This document shows positions 11,201 through 23,952 of a DNA stretch of 64,000 nt, piece by piece. The notes beneath the pieces were generated by a model. That model made no database searches. It saw only the letters and a program-made list of their open reading frames with translations, and was not told the DNA's origin. How positions within the stretch are numbered: position 1 is the stretch's first letter; the number at the start of each line of letters is the position of its first letter. The DNA is taken from the NCBI GenBank assembly GCA_047495785.1, contig JBLDXI010000029.1, positions 1,116,001 to 1,180,000 on the forward strand. The letters run 5' to 3'. The position numbers and the translations under genes were made by a program. This DNA is from Lepidodermella squamata. Taxonomy: Eukaryota > Gastrotricha.

Positions 11201-14179
11201 AAATTGTACGCCGTGTATAAAATTCGCTGCTGCTGCTGCTGACAGCGAATATTTGACGACGACAGCACAGGGTGCAACAACGGCGCTGTTATACTTACTA
11301 GCCGCGCATCGATCGAATTCGTCGCCGCACGCATGCATCATGTATAACGGCATACGCGCAGTGGTTGCCGTTGAATAAAAGCCTGCTGTTTCACATCGCC
11401 GTTTTTATAAGCCTCGCTCGCTCGCTCGCTCACATCAAAACCGTGCGTTCGTCGCCGTCGTCATCGTTCGGCTTTCGTTCGTTCGCTCGCTCGCCGTCTT
11501 TTACAATATAATATAAATGTGCGACGACGTCTACCATTAATGCACACGATGACGAAAAGGCGTTTTCAATATACATCGCGTGGTCTCTTTGCTCTATCAT
11601 CCAGCCCATAGCCCAGCCCAACACGTCATTTCTTCGCGTTCATTTTGACAGGCGCATTAAGCTGTTTTGTCGCGTTTGTTTTGACCCGCGACTAGCGAGC
11701 AAGCATGCGCATCCAACATTCCGTCGCCAAATGATAAACGGATATTTCTATCTCCCTTTTTTAAACTAAAATTCGCTTGCTACACCTTGCGGCACAGTCA
11801 ATTAAATTATTTGTTCAAGTTTAAGCTGCCGAGATTTTAGCCGTTTATTCGCTCGAATTTCTGAACATTTTAATGTTAAAATTCTCGATATTTCGTTCGC
11901 ATTAATTTTTGCTTGAAAAATCCGTAAATTTTGATTAAGGCGGATTTTTTTATTTTTTTTTTATCCGTTTGTTTTTCTGTATTTTCCTTGAATATTCGTC
12001 GTTGATTATTTTAGTTTATTTTTGAAGTTGAAGATTACTTCAGAAATGTGAAATCGGTCGATATAGTGTAAAATTCTATTTTATCCGGCGCGTGGCCGAT
12101 TTGTCATGATTTTTTGTACTGTTCGAAGTGCGTATAAGAGGCTGAGCGATGTGCGAATACCCGCTTATCACTTGTCAATGGGTCGAATTTTATAGCGAGC
12201 AAAGGCCTTATATGTGTGTAATATAGTTTTTATTTATTACACACACGTCATCGGCGTTGCGCGGCGTGCGGCGCGGCCTGTTAACGAAAATATCATACGC
12301 TGCTCGTACAAAATGGGGCTGGTCAAATTGCTTGCTTGCTGCTTATAATGTGAGTGCCATACAGCACATGGTCGCGCTTATCTGCAATGTTCATTTTGCA
12401 CACAGCAGTACACACGATTTAGCTGTAACTTGTTTTATGACTTTAGATTACTACTACTACTACCACCACCGCCACCACCACCGCCGTCCACATTTGCTAG
12501 ACAGTTTATATAGTTAAGCAGCGAGCGAGCGAAACACCGAAAATTCTGTGCACAACACCACATCTCTCGCTATCACATCGTAGCTGTTTAGAAACACACC
12601 CAACAGCAGCAGCAGCTTTCTGCATCGTTGCCCGCAACAACATGTGCCGCGCGTTTTCTTTTTATACCATACGATATACGACTCGGCTGCTGCTGCTAAC
12701 TCACTACGTACTAACTCACTGATATTTCTCCGCTAAATATAACGCAAGTGCAAACTTGTCCTCAACATCGTTGAACAGGCCGCGTGATTATTAACCAATT
12801 GTATATAGGTATTAATTATTGTTATTAGGTATTACGTTAACGGGCTTATTGTAGAAAATTATTCCGTCTGTTCGACAAACGAACGACATTTACTGCAACG
12901 AGTTCGAAACACTTGCTATTTTTTTAAAATAATTTTTAAAGTTTATTTTGTTGAACGTTGCACCTGGTTTGTACTATATTATTAAACGTCCATTTTGGTC
13001 AGTCACGAGATATTGTTGTAATATACTGAACTCGCTGTTTTCGTTCAAGTTCGCTTTTCAAATTTTACTGCAAAGCTTGAAATTTTTCTGCTCAGCAAAT
13101 TTACCCGTAAAATTTTAATCACCTTTTATTCCTTGAATTTATTTACATTTTTCGATATTTTATCCGTGACATTAGGCATAAATTCCAACTTTTTCATTGA
13201 ACCTTTTCTTTCACATTTTTATCAAATTATTTTGCGAATTTTAGTTTAGATAGGCCGGATTTTCGAAGCTATAATTTGGGTTTTTTATTTTCCCCGAATT
13301 TTCGGGTCGCCCTTGAGGCCTTCTGAAGCTCACCCTTGAAATGCAAAGATTAGAGCTTTTGGAAGACACCCGAAAACCTTTGGTGTTTACATGAGAAGAA
13401 TTTTCAACCGCTGTCTAAGCCTGACCTTCCTGATATTCAGGGGACAACAAAAGAAATCGCCCTTGGGTCTGATATAAATCGGAAAAATTTATAATTGTTT
13501 TTATTATTTTAATTTCTCCAAAAAAATTCGAATAATTGAATGCTTCGATTTGTGAAGTTGATCGGATTCTATCAAATTTTTTAAATGAATAATTTCCTAT
13601 TATTTATAGAAAAATCAAATTTTCGTCGTTTCTGTTATCTCGAATTTTTTGGACGATTCTCTTCATATTGGATAGGATTTTTTCGATTTTTTTTCTTTAA
13701 AACCATTTCAGTATTAGTACTCGCTTGTTTCGATATTCAGGAATTTATTGCTTAAATTGAGAAAAGCTAGAAATTGGTTAATCCTCGCAATATTCTCAGC
13801 AAAACAGAATCTCAATTTTGCCGCAAAATCTGTGTATTTTATCAGTATTTTTATTTGAATCTTTTTAGGTGAAAGTCTTTGATTTTTTTCTCACAGTTTC
13901 CGTTCCAAATGAGCGAGCAGCTCAGAACCCGAAAAGTCGGATTTCCTATTGTAATTCAAAGCCTGTTGAAATTAGACCGATATTCTAGCACTTTTAGCGA
14001 CTATAAGAAGTTTTATCCACATTTTCTATTATTTTTTCTTGATATCGATTTCAATATTTTTCCTTACTTTAACTTAATTTTTTGCTCTATTAAATAGGTT
14101 TTAAATTGTGAATTTCGGAAGTTGAGTGATTAAGTGTGAAAAAGCAATACTTCCGAAAATTAAAGCCGAAAAACTAGCG
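8227..14179. other. Intergenic desert upstream of the Myb-like gene
   Basis: About 6 kb without a supportable coding exon. The 8.6-12.7 kb part holds many triplet runs, for example CGA around 10858-10872, CTG at 11036-11055 and 11228-11242, and TAC/CAC near 12450-12485. The 12.8-14.1 kb part is AT-rich, like intron or 5' UTR sequence, and contains a good acceptor (TTTTTTTCTCACAG, about 13895) that could end a 5' UTR intron of the gene at 14180. Motif copies of the TTAAGGYGGA type occur at 10016 and 11935. Confidence 0.6.
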
Positions 14180-17100
14180 ATGGACTTTATGTCCGACGAT
14201 TTCGCCTCGTTCTGCCCCGTCATGGACCTGTCGACGTCGAACAAACAAGGCTCGAACGCGAACAACAACGGCACAGCCTCGCCATCGCCATCCAACGGCG
14301 AGGACGCATCGTCAGAAGGCGGCTATCACGCCCTCCGCAGCCGATCAACCCCGAAACGCACCCCGTCGCAGTTAGACGACGACCCGGCGATAAACGGCGC
14401 GTTTTCCCTCAAAGAGACATTCCACCTGCTAGACGCTGTTAATAAACACCTGGCGGAACTGGCGAATCCGAAGTTGAAAAAATACAGAATTTGGGTTCGG
14501 ATTGCTGAGGATATCAATAAGCTATGCGATTCGAAGTTCAACGGCGGGCAGTGCTCGTCGCGATTTCGCAATTTAAAGTGCCGTTTCGGGAAGTTGCAGA
14601 ACCACTTCAAGGCGACTGGCGAGTTGAAAACGTGGCCGTTTTACAATAGAATGCTGGCCATGTTCCCGGATGAAGCGTCTTTCAGTTGGCTGAACGCTGT
14701 TGTGGCGGAAAAGGACGAAGAGGAGGAGGCGGCGAATGAGCCCCAGAATAATAATAATAGTGACCAGGAGGAGATGATGGAGGATGAGGACGAGCCTAGG
14801 GTGGCTAATAACCGGTCGCGGGGCGGCCACACGGCCGGGTTCACGACAAACAGCGCCGGCGAGTTGGTGCCGTGTTTTACCCTGAAAGAATCGATGACCC
14901 TCCTCGACGTAGTTCGCCGGCATATCGGCGAGTTGAAAGACCCGCGGACGTGCAAGGGGAAGATTTGGGCGAAAGTTGCCGCTGAGGTTAACAAAAAATG
15001 CGGGTGTTCGCACACGGGGGCGCAGTGTTCGGCGCGTTATCGCAATTTGAAATGCCGGTTTTTGAAGCGGAAGCAAAAGGGAACCGATATGACGTGGACG
15101 TTCGGCGCCAAGTTGGCGCAGGTTTTAGACGCGGAGAATGAGGTTAAGGGCGAGCTGGCGGCGGCGTCGGGTGACCAGGGCTCCGCCTCGCCGCCTCAGC
15201 ACCACCAGTTGTCGAGTTTGTTGGCGAACAACGAACCGGCTAGCCCTCTAAAATTGACCACCCCACCGCCAGTTCGAAGTAGTAATAGCAACCGGGCTCA
15301 GCAGGTGAATGGCGGTAGTCATCATAGTCAATCTCAGCCGCTGGATTTAGGCGGTACTAGTCGTTCGGCTTCGCATCACTCGAATGGGCATGGGCTGACG
15401 GCGCTTCAGCAGCATCAGGCCGCGGCGAGACGGCGGCGGTCGAGGATTTCGGCGGGGCCTAGGGCTCGTTTGCCGGCGGCGGCGGTTGGTTCGGCGAAGG
15501 AGCTGCTGAGCAGTGGCCAGGTTAATCTAGTCGCGTCTAGTCCGGTCGCGCCCACGCCGGATGCGTCGACGCCTGGTGGCGCGTCGGCGAATGGCAGTGA
15601 TTGTTTCACGGCCTCGGAAACGGTCACTCTTCTCGATTTGGTCGCTAAGTATCTCAAGGTAAATTTAATTAATTTTAAAATAATTCTTCAAAATTAAAGT
15701 TTCTATTGGAGCTGAGTTTAAAATTGAGGAATTCTGAGCCGGAATTTTTTAGTCTCTAATTTTTTATTTCTAAACCATTATTGAAACTCCAAATTCTACA
15801 TACACTATTTTTATGACCTCAAATGGGCGAAAATACTTTTATTTTCATTTTACACATCTGAACACCAAGTGGGTTTTCGAAGACTGTATTAAAAAGTACG
15901 CCCAACATCATTATATTAAATTTTTTTCAATTTGATGAGGAAATTCCTAAATTTTACTTTTCAATCGAAGCGAAAAATTCTGCAAACAAATATTTAATTA
16001 GTTAGGAATTTAAAATTTGAGTAGTTCAGCTGCTAACCCTGCCGGTGGCAAATCTCATTTGTAAAATTAGATACCTATCGAAGCTAGTTATCAAGTTTTT
16101 GATTTCACGGCGCAAAAAATCACCCGAAGTTGCGTGCCGTAAATTCGAAAAAAATCTCCGAGGCCCTGAATGACCAATTTCTGAGAACGCAAAAAATTAT
16201 CGGCCGGCATCAATTGTGAGAGGCATTGGGACTTGACAATTTAAATTCAGAAAATTTAAAAATTCAGAAAATAATCTCTAAAAATTGATCAAATTCCTAA
16301 TTTACTCTTTTTCCTAAGTTCCAAAATTTGTCCTTAACTTACAATTTTGAATACTTTCTCAATTTCCAAGATTTTTGTATACGGGCTGAACTACAATCAA
16401 TGCCCGATTTTTTCCATTATTTTTCTATTCTCCGCTTTCCATCACTTCAAGTTCGTAAAAAGGTCCATAACGTTCTTTGAAATTGACTTAATTTACAAAT
16501 TTTCTGTTCTTTCATTATTTTCAAACTTAATAAAGATTAAAGTATTAAGATCCACAACTTTCAAATTTCGAAGGTTTTCTTTTTCTAGAATAAGGCTAGA
16601 ATCGGTTGAAAATAATTTTAGCAATTAAAATTTCGAATGCGCGGAATTTGTTGCAATTTTTATGAAAACTAGTTACCTGCGATTCTTCTATCCCAATTCT
16701 CTTTTTGCATTGAAACTATGATTTTGGTGCAGGACATTAGATGCCATCAATACCGTAAAATTTTCAAAATTGTTACCTGGGACTGGGAAATTGGGACTGT
16801 AAAGGAGAAAATGAGAAAGAAAAAAATCGCATTGAAACTGGAGAGACTGGTGTTTAAAATGCTGGATTATAATTACTAATTGTTCTTGAATTTCAAATTC
16901 ACAGGATTTAAACAGCCCCGCAGAATCCGGTGTGCGCCGCCACGACATTTGGACTCGCATCGCAGCCGAGCTGAACGACGCCTACGGAACACACTACACT
17001 AGCACTCAGGTAAAAACTATTCAAAACCCATCATAAAATTCCAATGATTTACCCTTTCAAAAACAATCACCTACAGTGCTCGGCGCGATTTCGCAATCTC

Positions 17101-17952
17101 AAATGCCGCTTCATCAAAACGCAAGAGTACAACCGGGTAACAGGCGCCGATAAAAAGGTTGCCTTCAACGACAACATCGCTCGGTTATTCGCGGCCGAAT
17201 CAGCCATTGGAGCCGAGGCGTTGAATGGCGACCAAAATTCGAGCGGATCCGAACAGGTGAGTCCGAGAAAATCAGCGGCGGGCTACGCATCGCCACCGAC
17301 ACCTGGGTCTTACTCGCAAAACGGCAGCCCGCCCGGGGCACATCAGCAATCAGCAATCAGGAGTAGTAGTAATAAGCCGGTTGTTCACTTGCAGAACGGC
17401 CAGCCGAGAATAAATATAACAGCAATAACACCCATCCAAACAGCCCACTCATCATTTGCCCTACCACAACGGCCAGCGTCACGGGTTGGCCTGTTCGCAA
17501 ACAACAAACCATCAACGCTAAATTCATGTGGAGTTGATTTAACAGCCGCAAAACAGCAACAGCGTTTGAATACACATAGCACGTCGTCGTCGAAAAAAGA
17601 GGCTGTCATCGAACAGCTGCGGGCTATGCACGATGATTGGGTGCAGGTAACAGAACGGCGGCATTTAGAGGTTATGGCGGTGTTGCGACAGGTAGCCGGG
17701 CAACTGGCGGCCGCGGGTATGGCGGCGCCGGTTGGCCTGGTAGACGGCGCTACGGCGGCGGCGCTGGTCATGTGCCAGCAGCCGAGCGGCGTCGATGAGT
17801 TGTTGCTGGCTAATGACGCGGATATAGACATGATGGAACAGGCGGATGACGATGAAATGGATGAGGTGAAGCAGGAGTTGATAGGCCAGGACGAAATCGA
17901 AGACGACGAGGCTGACCTAGCGTCGTCTATCGCCTCGGAATTAGCCGAATAA
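14180..17952 (+). CDS. Nuclear protein with three Myb/SANT-like (trihelix-type) DNA-binding domains
   Basis: Three exons: 14180-15658, 16905-17009 and 17077-17952, giving 819 residues. Three related domains start near residues 74, 231 and 474. Each begins with F-x3-E-x3-LLD and has an IW-x3-A core (IWVRIAEDIN, IWAKVAAEVN, IWTRIAAELN). Each ends in a near-constant block (GGQCSSRFRNLKCRF, GAQCSARYRNLKCRF, STQCSARFRNLKCRF). This matches the Trp/QC/NLK pattern of Myb_DNA-bind_4 domains. Introns 1 and 2 cut domain 3. Linkers are acidic or rich in Ser, Asn and Gln. Near the C-terminus lies a likely helix (EAVIEQLRAMHDDWVQVTER), followed by an acidic tail. It is probably a sequence-specific transcription regulator; targets are unknown. 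The ATG at 14180 is the first in frame with good context. Confidence 0.8.
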
Positions 17953-19213
17953 AACACACACCATAACAGTCTTGATTCATTCCTAAATTTGTGATTGATT
18001 GTGTATAACTGAGAAATTTATATATTTGTCTATTATATATATTATTGAGAGAAATTATTATATTTACAACAAAAATATCAAAATTTCGCACACCTTACAA
18101 TCATTTTTATTCTACGTCATGTTGCAAAAAAATTAGTCACACCACCGGGTTCGTTGAGCGAAAACGGTCGAAAATAATTATTATTCATAGCCTTATATTC
18201 GCCTTTTTTATTACTAAAAATTACGGCGTTGTTCAAAAATTGCGTTTTCTTGTCATGATTGTGATGACCTATATAATAATGTCGCTATAGTTTTTGGTGA
18301 GTGTCGTCGTTATACTGCAACATTCTTGTCTCGAGTCTGTGGTCTCTTTAAAAATTGTTCAAAAAATCAGCAATTTTTGATCTTTGTTTTCTTGTCGAAT
18401 TACATATATATTATACAAGTGCACTTAGATTTTTATATTTGACATAATTTTTTTGGTGTCTTGGCCTCGTAATTATAATACAGTATGATTTATTAAAATT
18501 CCTTATTATGATGATAACATTTGTGAAGGAACGAATTTTTCGGTAGAAGAAATGCTACAATTATATAATAAATTTATATTTACCTTCCAAAACATCGCAA
18601 TTGTGCACGGCGTGAAGCGCCTAACCTGTTGTAAAATTCATTATATTGTTGCTGTTATATATAAATATTACTAAAAATTATATAACGAGAGCCTTCTCTA
18701 TTACTTCTGTTGTGCGCTGCATAATAATGATTTATAGTGCGACGAAAATTCGGATAGCCTATATATATATATATATTGTTATTGAAAAAACGTATATATA
18801 TATCGACGTCGTAAAATCAGCATCTTTTCTGTGAACAAAATTCATAAGAATGAGTACGAAAAAATAAACCGAAAAAGTTGAACACATCTTTGCTGTTATT
18901 TTATTTTCAAATTCAAGTTTTACAACATGATTGGTTGCGAGGTGTTCACAAAACGTTCCGGCGAAATAACCCGACTGTCCATAACTTCAGCTTCAGTTCT
19001 CGCAAAATAAATATCCTATTCATCATTGAATAGTTAGTTAAGGTGTCCTATGGTGAAACGTCAATGTGGAGTTGATGGTTAAAACTAGAAAAGCTCTGAA
19101 TCTAATTCGGGCAAAACAACTACCCCGTACTCGACCTTCTAAGCTAATGCCACAGAATTCGTCGCTGCTCTGAGACATAAAATATCGTTTTCTTTTCATG
19201 GAATTCCCAAGTT
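17953..19213. other. AT-rich 3' flank of the Myb-like gene
   Basis: About 1.2 kb of AT-rich sequence with TA runs (18766-18782, 18793-18802) and an AATAAA at 18863-18868 that could end a long 3' UTR. No coding exon is supportable. Confidence 0.5.
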
Positions 19214-19860
19214 TTGAATGCTAACTTCATCGAGGGAACGGACACGATCGATTATAGTAACTGGTTGCGCAATCATCTTATCCGTTTATCTACCAACCAC
19301 CAGCCTGCTTTCTTCCTATGTTCCCGCCAAAATGTACGGGAAATTCGTTCATCTCGATTAGTTCCGACAGGTCAATTCGCCAACCTCATCGACTACACAC
19401 ACCAGCTGTCGTAGTACCAATGCGCGAGAGTCCGGCATCCACCGACACATCAAGCAGCAGTTCTGAGCGGTCGGGCATCTCATATGGCGAATACGGTATG
19501 GAAGCCGTTAACGTCGCTGCTCCCGTCCGCCAGCAGGACGGCACCATAACCGTAGTCGGCGGATTGGACACATCTTTCCAGCAGACTCAGATGGTGTTGA
19601 TGCATACGGACCAGATGGAGCCTATGGCCTTAAGAAGGATCCAGCGGATGAAGTGCGTACCGTCGGCTTTCCGGATAATGGCAACATTACCCAGCGGAGC
19701 AGCTGACGAGGGCGCCATTCAAACGCTGACTCACCGGACATGGATCATTGCGCTCGGCAGCGGTTGCATAACACGCTCTATTGTAAGTACGCGAGCCAAG
19801 ACTTCGAGCAAATATTTGGGGATAGGGGAAATGACAATGTTCTCGAAAAATGAAGCGAAT
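19214..19860 (+). pseudogene. Exon remnants of an unrecognised repeated gene family (SYGEYGMEAVNV exon)
   Basis: A stretch near 19427-19540 translates to a Ser-rich segment with SYGEYGMEAVNVAAP. A diverged copy at 21822-21935 reads SFGEYGMEAVNVSAP. A second plausible exon in another frame at 19575-19720 reads DGVDAYGPDGAYGLKKDPA before a stop. No intact start, frame or full exon chain can be built, so I treat it as a decayed or fragmentary copy. An expressed gene with unusual splicing is not excluded. Confidence 0.4.
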
Positions 19861-21019
19861 ATTCTTCATCCTTCAAGATAATTCCGAATGCGATGCTGTG
19901 ATCTCCTTGACCATTTCTGTGCTGTGAACGCTTTCGGATATTTTCAAGAATTTTTAAGGATTTTCGCGTTATCGGTTTGCCACACCGCTGATCACTTCTT
20001 CACGCAGACCGAAGCACGGGAAGACGTTTATCGGAAAGAACAACGTAGCACCCTTAGAAGTTGCCTGTTAGCAGTTAGTGATCCAAAGTGGGCCAAATTT
20101 ATACATAATGAAAATCGTACGTATACAGCGGTCTAAACGGCTAAAAATTAGTTTCAGATGGTGTTTCTTTGATACACATCTTTTTATTATATCTTTTTAT
20201 ATCTTTTTTATTCTGGGTGTGAGTAATTTACCCTTTACCCTCCTATATAAGATGAATTAATTTGAACAAAAAGTTTTATCCTTTCGTATAAAGTGTTGAC
20301 TTGTTACAACAGTCTACCTAGCAATTTCTACACTTTCCTTCTCGCCGCTATTCTTCATCCTTCAAGATATTTCCGAATGCGATGCTGTGATCTCCTTGAC
20401 CATTTCTGTGCTGTGAACGCTTTCGGATATTTTCAAGAATTTTTAAGGATTTTCGCGTTATCGGTTTGCCACACCGCTGATCACTTCTTCACGCAGACCG
20501 AAGCACGGGAAGACGTTTATCGGAAAGAACAACGTAGCACCCTTAGAAGTTGCCTGTTAGCAGTTAGTGATCCAAAGTGGGCCAAATTTATACATAATGA
20601 AAATCGTACGTATACAGCGGTCTAAACGGCTAAAAATTAGTTTCAGATGGTGTTTCTTTGATACACATCTTTTTATTATATCTTTTTATATCTTTTTTAT
20701 TCTGGGTGTGAGTAATTTACCCTTTACCCTCCTATATAAGATGAATTAATTTGAACAAAAAGTTTTATCCTTTCGTATAAAGTGTTGACTTGTTACAACA
20801 GTCTACCTAGCAATTTCTACACTTTCCTTCTCGCCGCTATTCTTCATCCTTCAAGATATTTCCGAATGCGATGCTGTGATCTCCTTGACCATTTCTGTGC
20901 TGTGAACGCTTTCGGATATTTTCAAGAATTTTTAAGGATTTTCGCGTTATCGGTTTGCCACACCGCTGATCACTTCTTCACGCAGACCGAAGCACGGGAA
21001 GACGTTTATCGGAAAGAAC
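19861..21019 (+). repeat. 489-bp tandem repeat, two full copies plus a partial third
   Basis: Units run 19861-20349, 20350-20838 and 20839-21019. The first two look identical except for one base near 19878. The third diverges after GGAAAGAAC at 21019. Each full unit contains a TATATAAG stretch followed by AT-rich sequence (20245-20290 and 20734-20779) that resembles 23453-23490. The near identity means either a very recent duplication or an assembly duplication. Confidence 0.9.
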
Positions 21020-21216
21020 CGCCAGACTGTTTCTGCAAAAATGGAGACACATGCGACGGGCCCAAGTATTTTCAAGAATTTTTAAGGATTTTCGCGTTAT
21101 CGGTTTGCCACACCGCTGATCACTTCTTCACGCAGACCGAAGCACGGGAAGACGTTTATCGGAAAGAACCGCCAGACTGTTTCTGCAAAAATGGAGACAC
21201 ATGCGACGGGCCCAAG
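20917..21216 (+). repeat. 150-bp tandem duplication, in frame
   Basis: Positions 20917-21066 and 21067-21216 appear identical. The unit is a multiple of three, so the open frame repeats 50 codons, ending each time in CFCKNGDTCDGPK. It overlaps the third copy of the 489-bp repeat. Confidence 0.9.
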
Positions 21217-21631
21217 TAAAACGTTAAATGTTGGTTCTAATATCTATGTTCTATGTTGGAAAATATTGCGCACGCGCTCATCATCTATTTCCCCTCACTT
21301 GTATTTATGATCTGTCTTTCAGCTGATGTTGGACGCGTCCTCGAAAAATTGCATTGCGATAATGGAAGGTATAGGTATGAAGACGAGCGAGAAATAGGCA
21401 CCTTACGCAAAGGGAGAAACACCTGATGGGAATGATTGCCCCCTGGCTGAAATGGCGAATGTCACAGGCTTAGCGCAATAACAAAACTGCAATCGACGAA
21501 AGTTTGCTAACTATTATTGCGCGTGAAATCTCAGAAATGTGGTAATTTGGGTGAAGAAAGAATTTCACAAGAACAACCAGCTGTGACGAATTCCACAGAA
21601 TGAGCACCGAATGGCAGAGCCATACATCAAT

Positions 21632-22387
21632 TCATGCGACTACTCATAGCTGGTATTCCTCGAGATTTACACCCGTGACGGTAATCTGATAGTCGGAGCA
21701 GCCAAATTGCATTCTGAATAATACAGTCAGGCAATTTCTGTAAAAACGGAGCAACTTGCGATGGGCCCAGGTAAAACGTTAAATGGCATCTTAAATCTAC
21801 TTCTATTGTGAAAATGCGCGTAAGTCCGGTAACTACCGACGCATATGGCAGCGAAGCGAGCAGCTCTGACCAGTCAGGTCCATCGTTCGGTGAATACGGC
21901 ATGGAAGCCGTCAACGTCTCCGCACCCGCTGCCTGACTAATACTTTTCTGCAAGAACGGAGCGACTTGTGATGGCCCAAGTAAAACGTTAAATGACATCC
22001 TAAATCTAGTTCCAGAGAACGTTGGACTGGTATATTTTTACGATGTTAATTTTTTCACATTCGGAATTATAAATTATCTATTAATAACCGCTCTGCTTGT
22101 TTCTTTTTAGAAATTTACAAAATTATGGCCGATTGTGTCCCATTTAGCGACGACGCTTTGATCAAATGCCGCCTGGAATTAAGTGGTAGCAGTTGTGTGT
22201 TCATACACAGATCCATGCGACTACGCATAGCTGGTATTCCTCGAGATTTACAACCGTGGCGGTAATCCGATAGCCGTGGCAGTCAAATTGCATCCTGACT
22301 AATACAGTCAGGCAATTTCTGCAAGAACGGAGCGACTTGTGATGGCCCAAGTAAAACGTTAAATGACATTTTAAATCTAGTTCTATC
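21632..22387 (+). repeat. Dispersed copies of a FCKNGATCDGP exon with its donor site
   Basis: Two homologous segments, 21632-21808 and 22211-22387, lie 579 bp apart and share the core CTGGTATTCCTCGAGATTTA and, further on, a block encoding FCKNGATCDGP followed by GTAAAACGTTAAATG. A shorter copy is at 21933-22013. The same exon end closes the 150-bp repeat at 21180-21230. The shared GTAAAACG looks like a conserved 5' splice site, so these are probably duplicated exons or gene fragments. Frames are interrupted by stops between blocks. The Cys-x5-Cys spacing recalls part of an EGF-like module, but the match is too short to assign. Confidence 0.6.
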
Positions 22388-22894
22388 ATCAGAGTATCAT
22401 CAAAGTATCTCAAGTCAGCAGATGCAGAGCTTGGGTCACTTGTATTTAAAGGGAAACCAAATTCACGTGATGGGTCGGAAAGATCGCACCCAATCGACGA
22501 GGATACTTACTCATTCATATGGATGGCAAGTGGCAAGCGTCCCGTCAGCGCTCAGGCGCCGGACCGGATAGCGGACCATCGATCAAGGAGCTGTACAGAC
22601 CATCACAGCGCGAGTATGGTGGCTGACTATGCGACCAGAGAGCATTGAAGTGGTAATATATCTGTTGGTTGTAGTTGAACAGCATTCCCTGCACCCGCAT
22701 AGCAGATCAACTGATCTACCTCGACGAGGCCAATTTCCTGTTACAACTTCAAGCGATGGGCCACTTCCCAGCCCAATTGGACAACCTTTCTAAAAGCTAA
22801 CGTTTATCATTATCTCGCATTTTTCCTTCAGAAATATTATAAACTGGAGGGAAGGTGTGAAAGGTTAACTATATTGCATCATCCAAATTATGAA
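22388..22894. other. Unassigned sequence with a short open frame
   Basis: Contains a 36-codon ATG-to-TGA frame at 22519-22626 (MDGKWQASRQRSGAGPDSGP start) that could be another fragment of the decayed family to its left. Nothing else is supportable. Confidence 0.25.
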
Positions 22895-23610
22895 TGTTGT
22901 AATGACGCAAGTCGTTGCCGTCCTGGCGTCAAGAGTGTTACATCCTGCGTCACAGGTGTAACAAACTTACGTCAGAACGGGAACGATGTGCGTCAATAGA
23001 TTCTTATGAATAATCTGTTAGGGTATATAAACCCCTTGTAATCTCTATATCGAATCAAGTTATTAGCCATTCTACCTTGTATGAGCTTAATAAAATCCAT
23101 AGTGGTAACTCTTGGACTTGTTACCTTTGCTACCTTTTGTTGGCTCCTCATTATATTTCTACATTACGTCATACAAGAACTCACGCGGCTTAGTTTCCAA
23201 AGTATCCGTATGGCATTATTGTAAAGCCATTATGTTTTATGATGTTTACCGTGATGAGGTCTATTTAACTGAAGATTTTCAAGTAAAATTTGTCCTTCTC
23301 CAGTGTTGGAAATAATCGCCCACGATTTGCGTCATATGGATTTGACTTAACTTGTATTGCTTTGTCGTGTATAAAAGATTAGTGGCTAATGGCCATTAAG
23401 GTATTAGGCCAACGGCTTTGAACTTATTTTAGACTAATGTAATTTACCATCCTATATAAGATAAATTAAATAAAATAAACGTTTATCCTTCTCCAGAAAT
23501 CTGAGTGGACTTTTTACCTTATTTTCTTTCTATATCCAGAATTCTTGGGTGGATTTTTTACAGAAATTTTCTATACCGTCCATTAGACGGTTACAAGACG
23601 AATTGTTACA
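22895..23610 (+). mobile_element. Possible solo LTR or LTR-retroelement remnant
   Basis: The segment starts TGTTGT and ends GTTACA. It carries GTATATAAACCCC (23025-23037) about 60 bp before AATAAA (23090-23095), then a second TATATAAG and AATAAA pair near 23454-23480. Just after the end, TTTGTTGCCCGGGGACG resembles a primer-binding-site region but lacks the usual TGG. No gag or pol frame follows. A compound or nested LTR is possible; homology evidence is missing, so this stays tentative. Confidence 0.35.
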
Positions 23611-23952
23611 TTTGTTGCCCGGGGACGCAGATAACCCTCGAGTCGCTTCCAAGGCGTAATCTGACCATTTCTATAGTATAATGCTTGTATTTGCGTATCT
23701 GAATCATTTTTGATTATTTGAGATCTTTTGAAAAGGTCTGACAAAATCAACAGAATACTGCTCCGATAACCCCGATTTAATTCCTAGTTTTAACCATCAA
23801 CTCATTTTCCAGCTCAGAAAAAAACAATTTTGAAATTCCAATATTGTCCCGATTTTTTAATAAGCCCATTAAATTTTGTGTGTCAGAGATCTGAAGCATT
23901 GTGTTGTAGACAGTCGAGTTGTTCGGAACAGTGAGGTTTTAGGTTCGAGATT
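23611..23952. other. Short intergenic stretch after the LTR-like segment
   Basis: About 340 bp containing the primer-site-like sequence at its left end and the 3' flank of the minus-strand gene at its right end. I see no other feature. Confidence 0.4.

Noticed and set aside
14573-15657. Long antisense open frames inside the Myb-like gene
   Set aside because: They mirror the GC-rich coding strand and show no domain.
19861-21219. Tandem repeats as a CRISPR array
   Set aside because: Units are long, directly adjacent, without short repeats and unique spacers, and the genome is eukaryotic.
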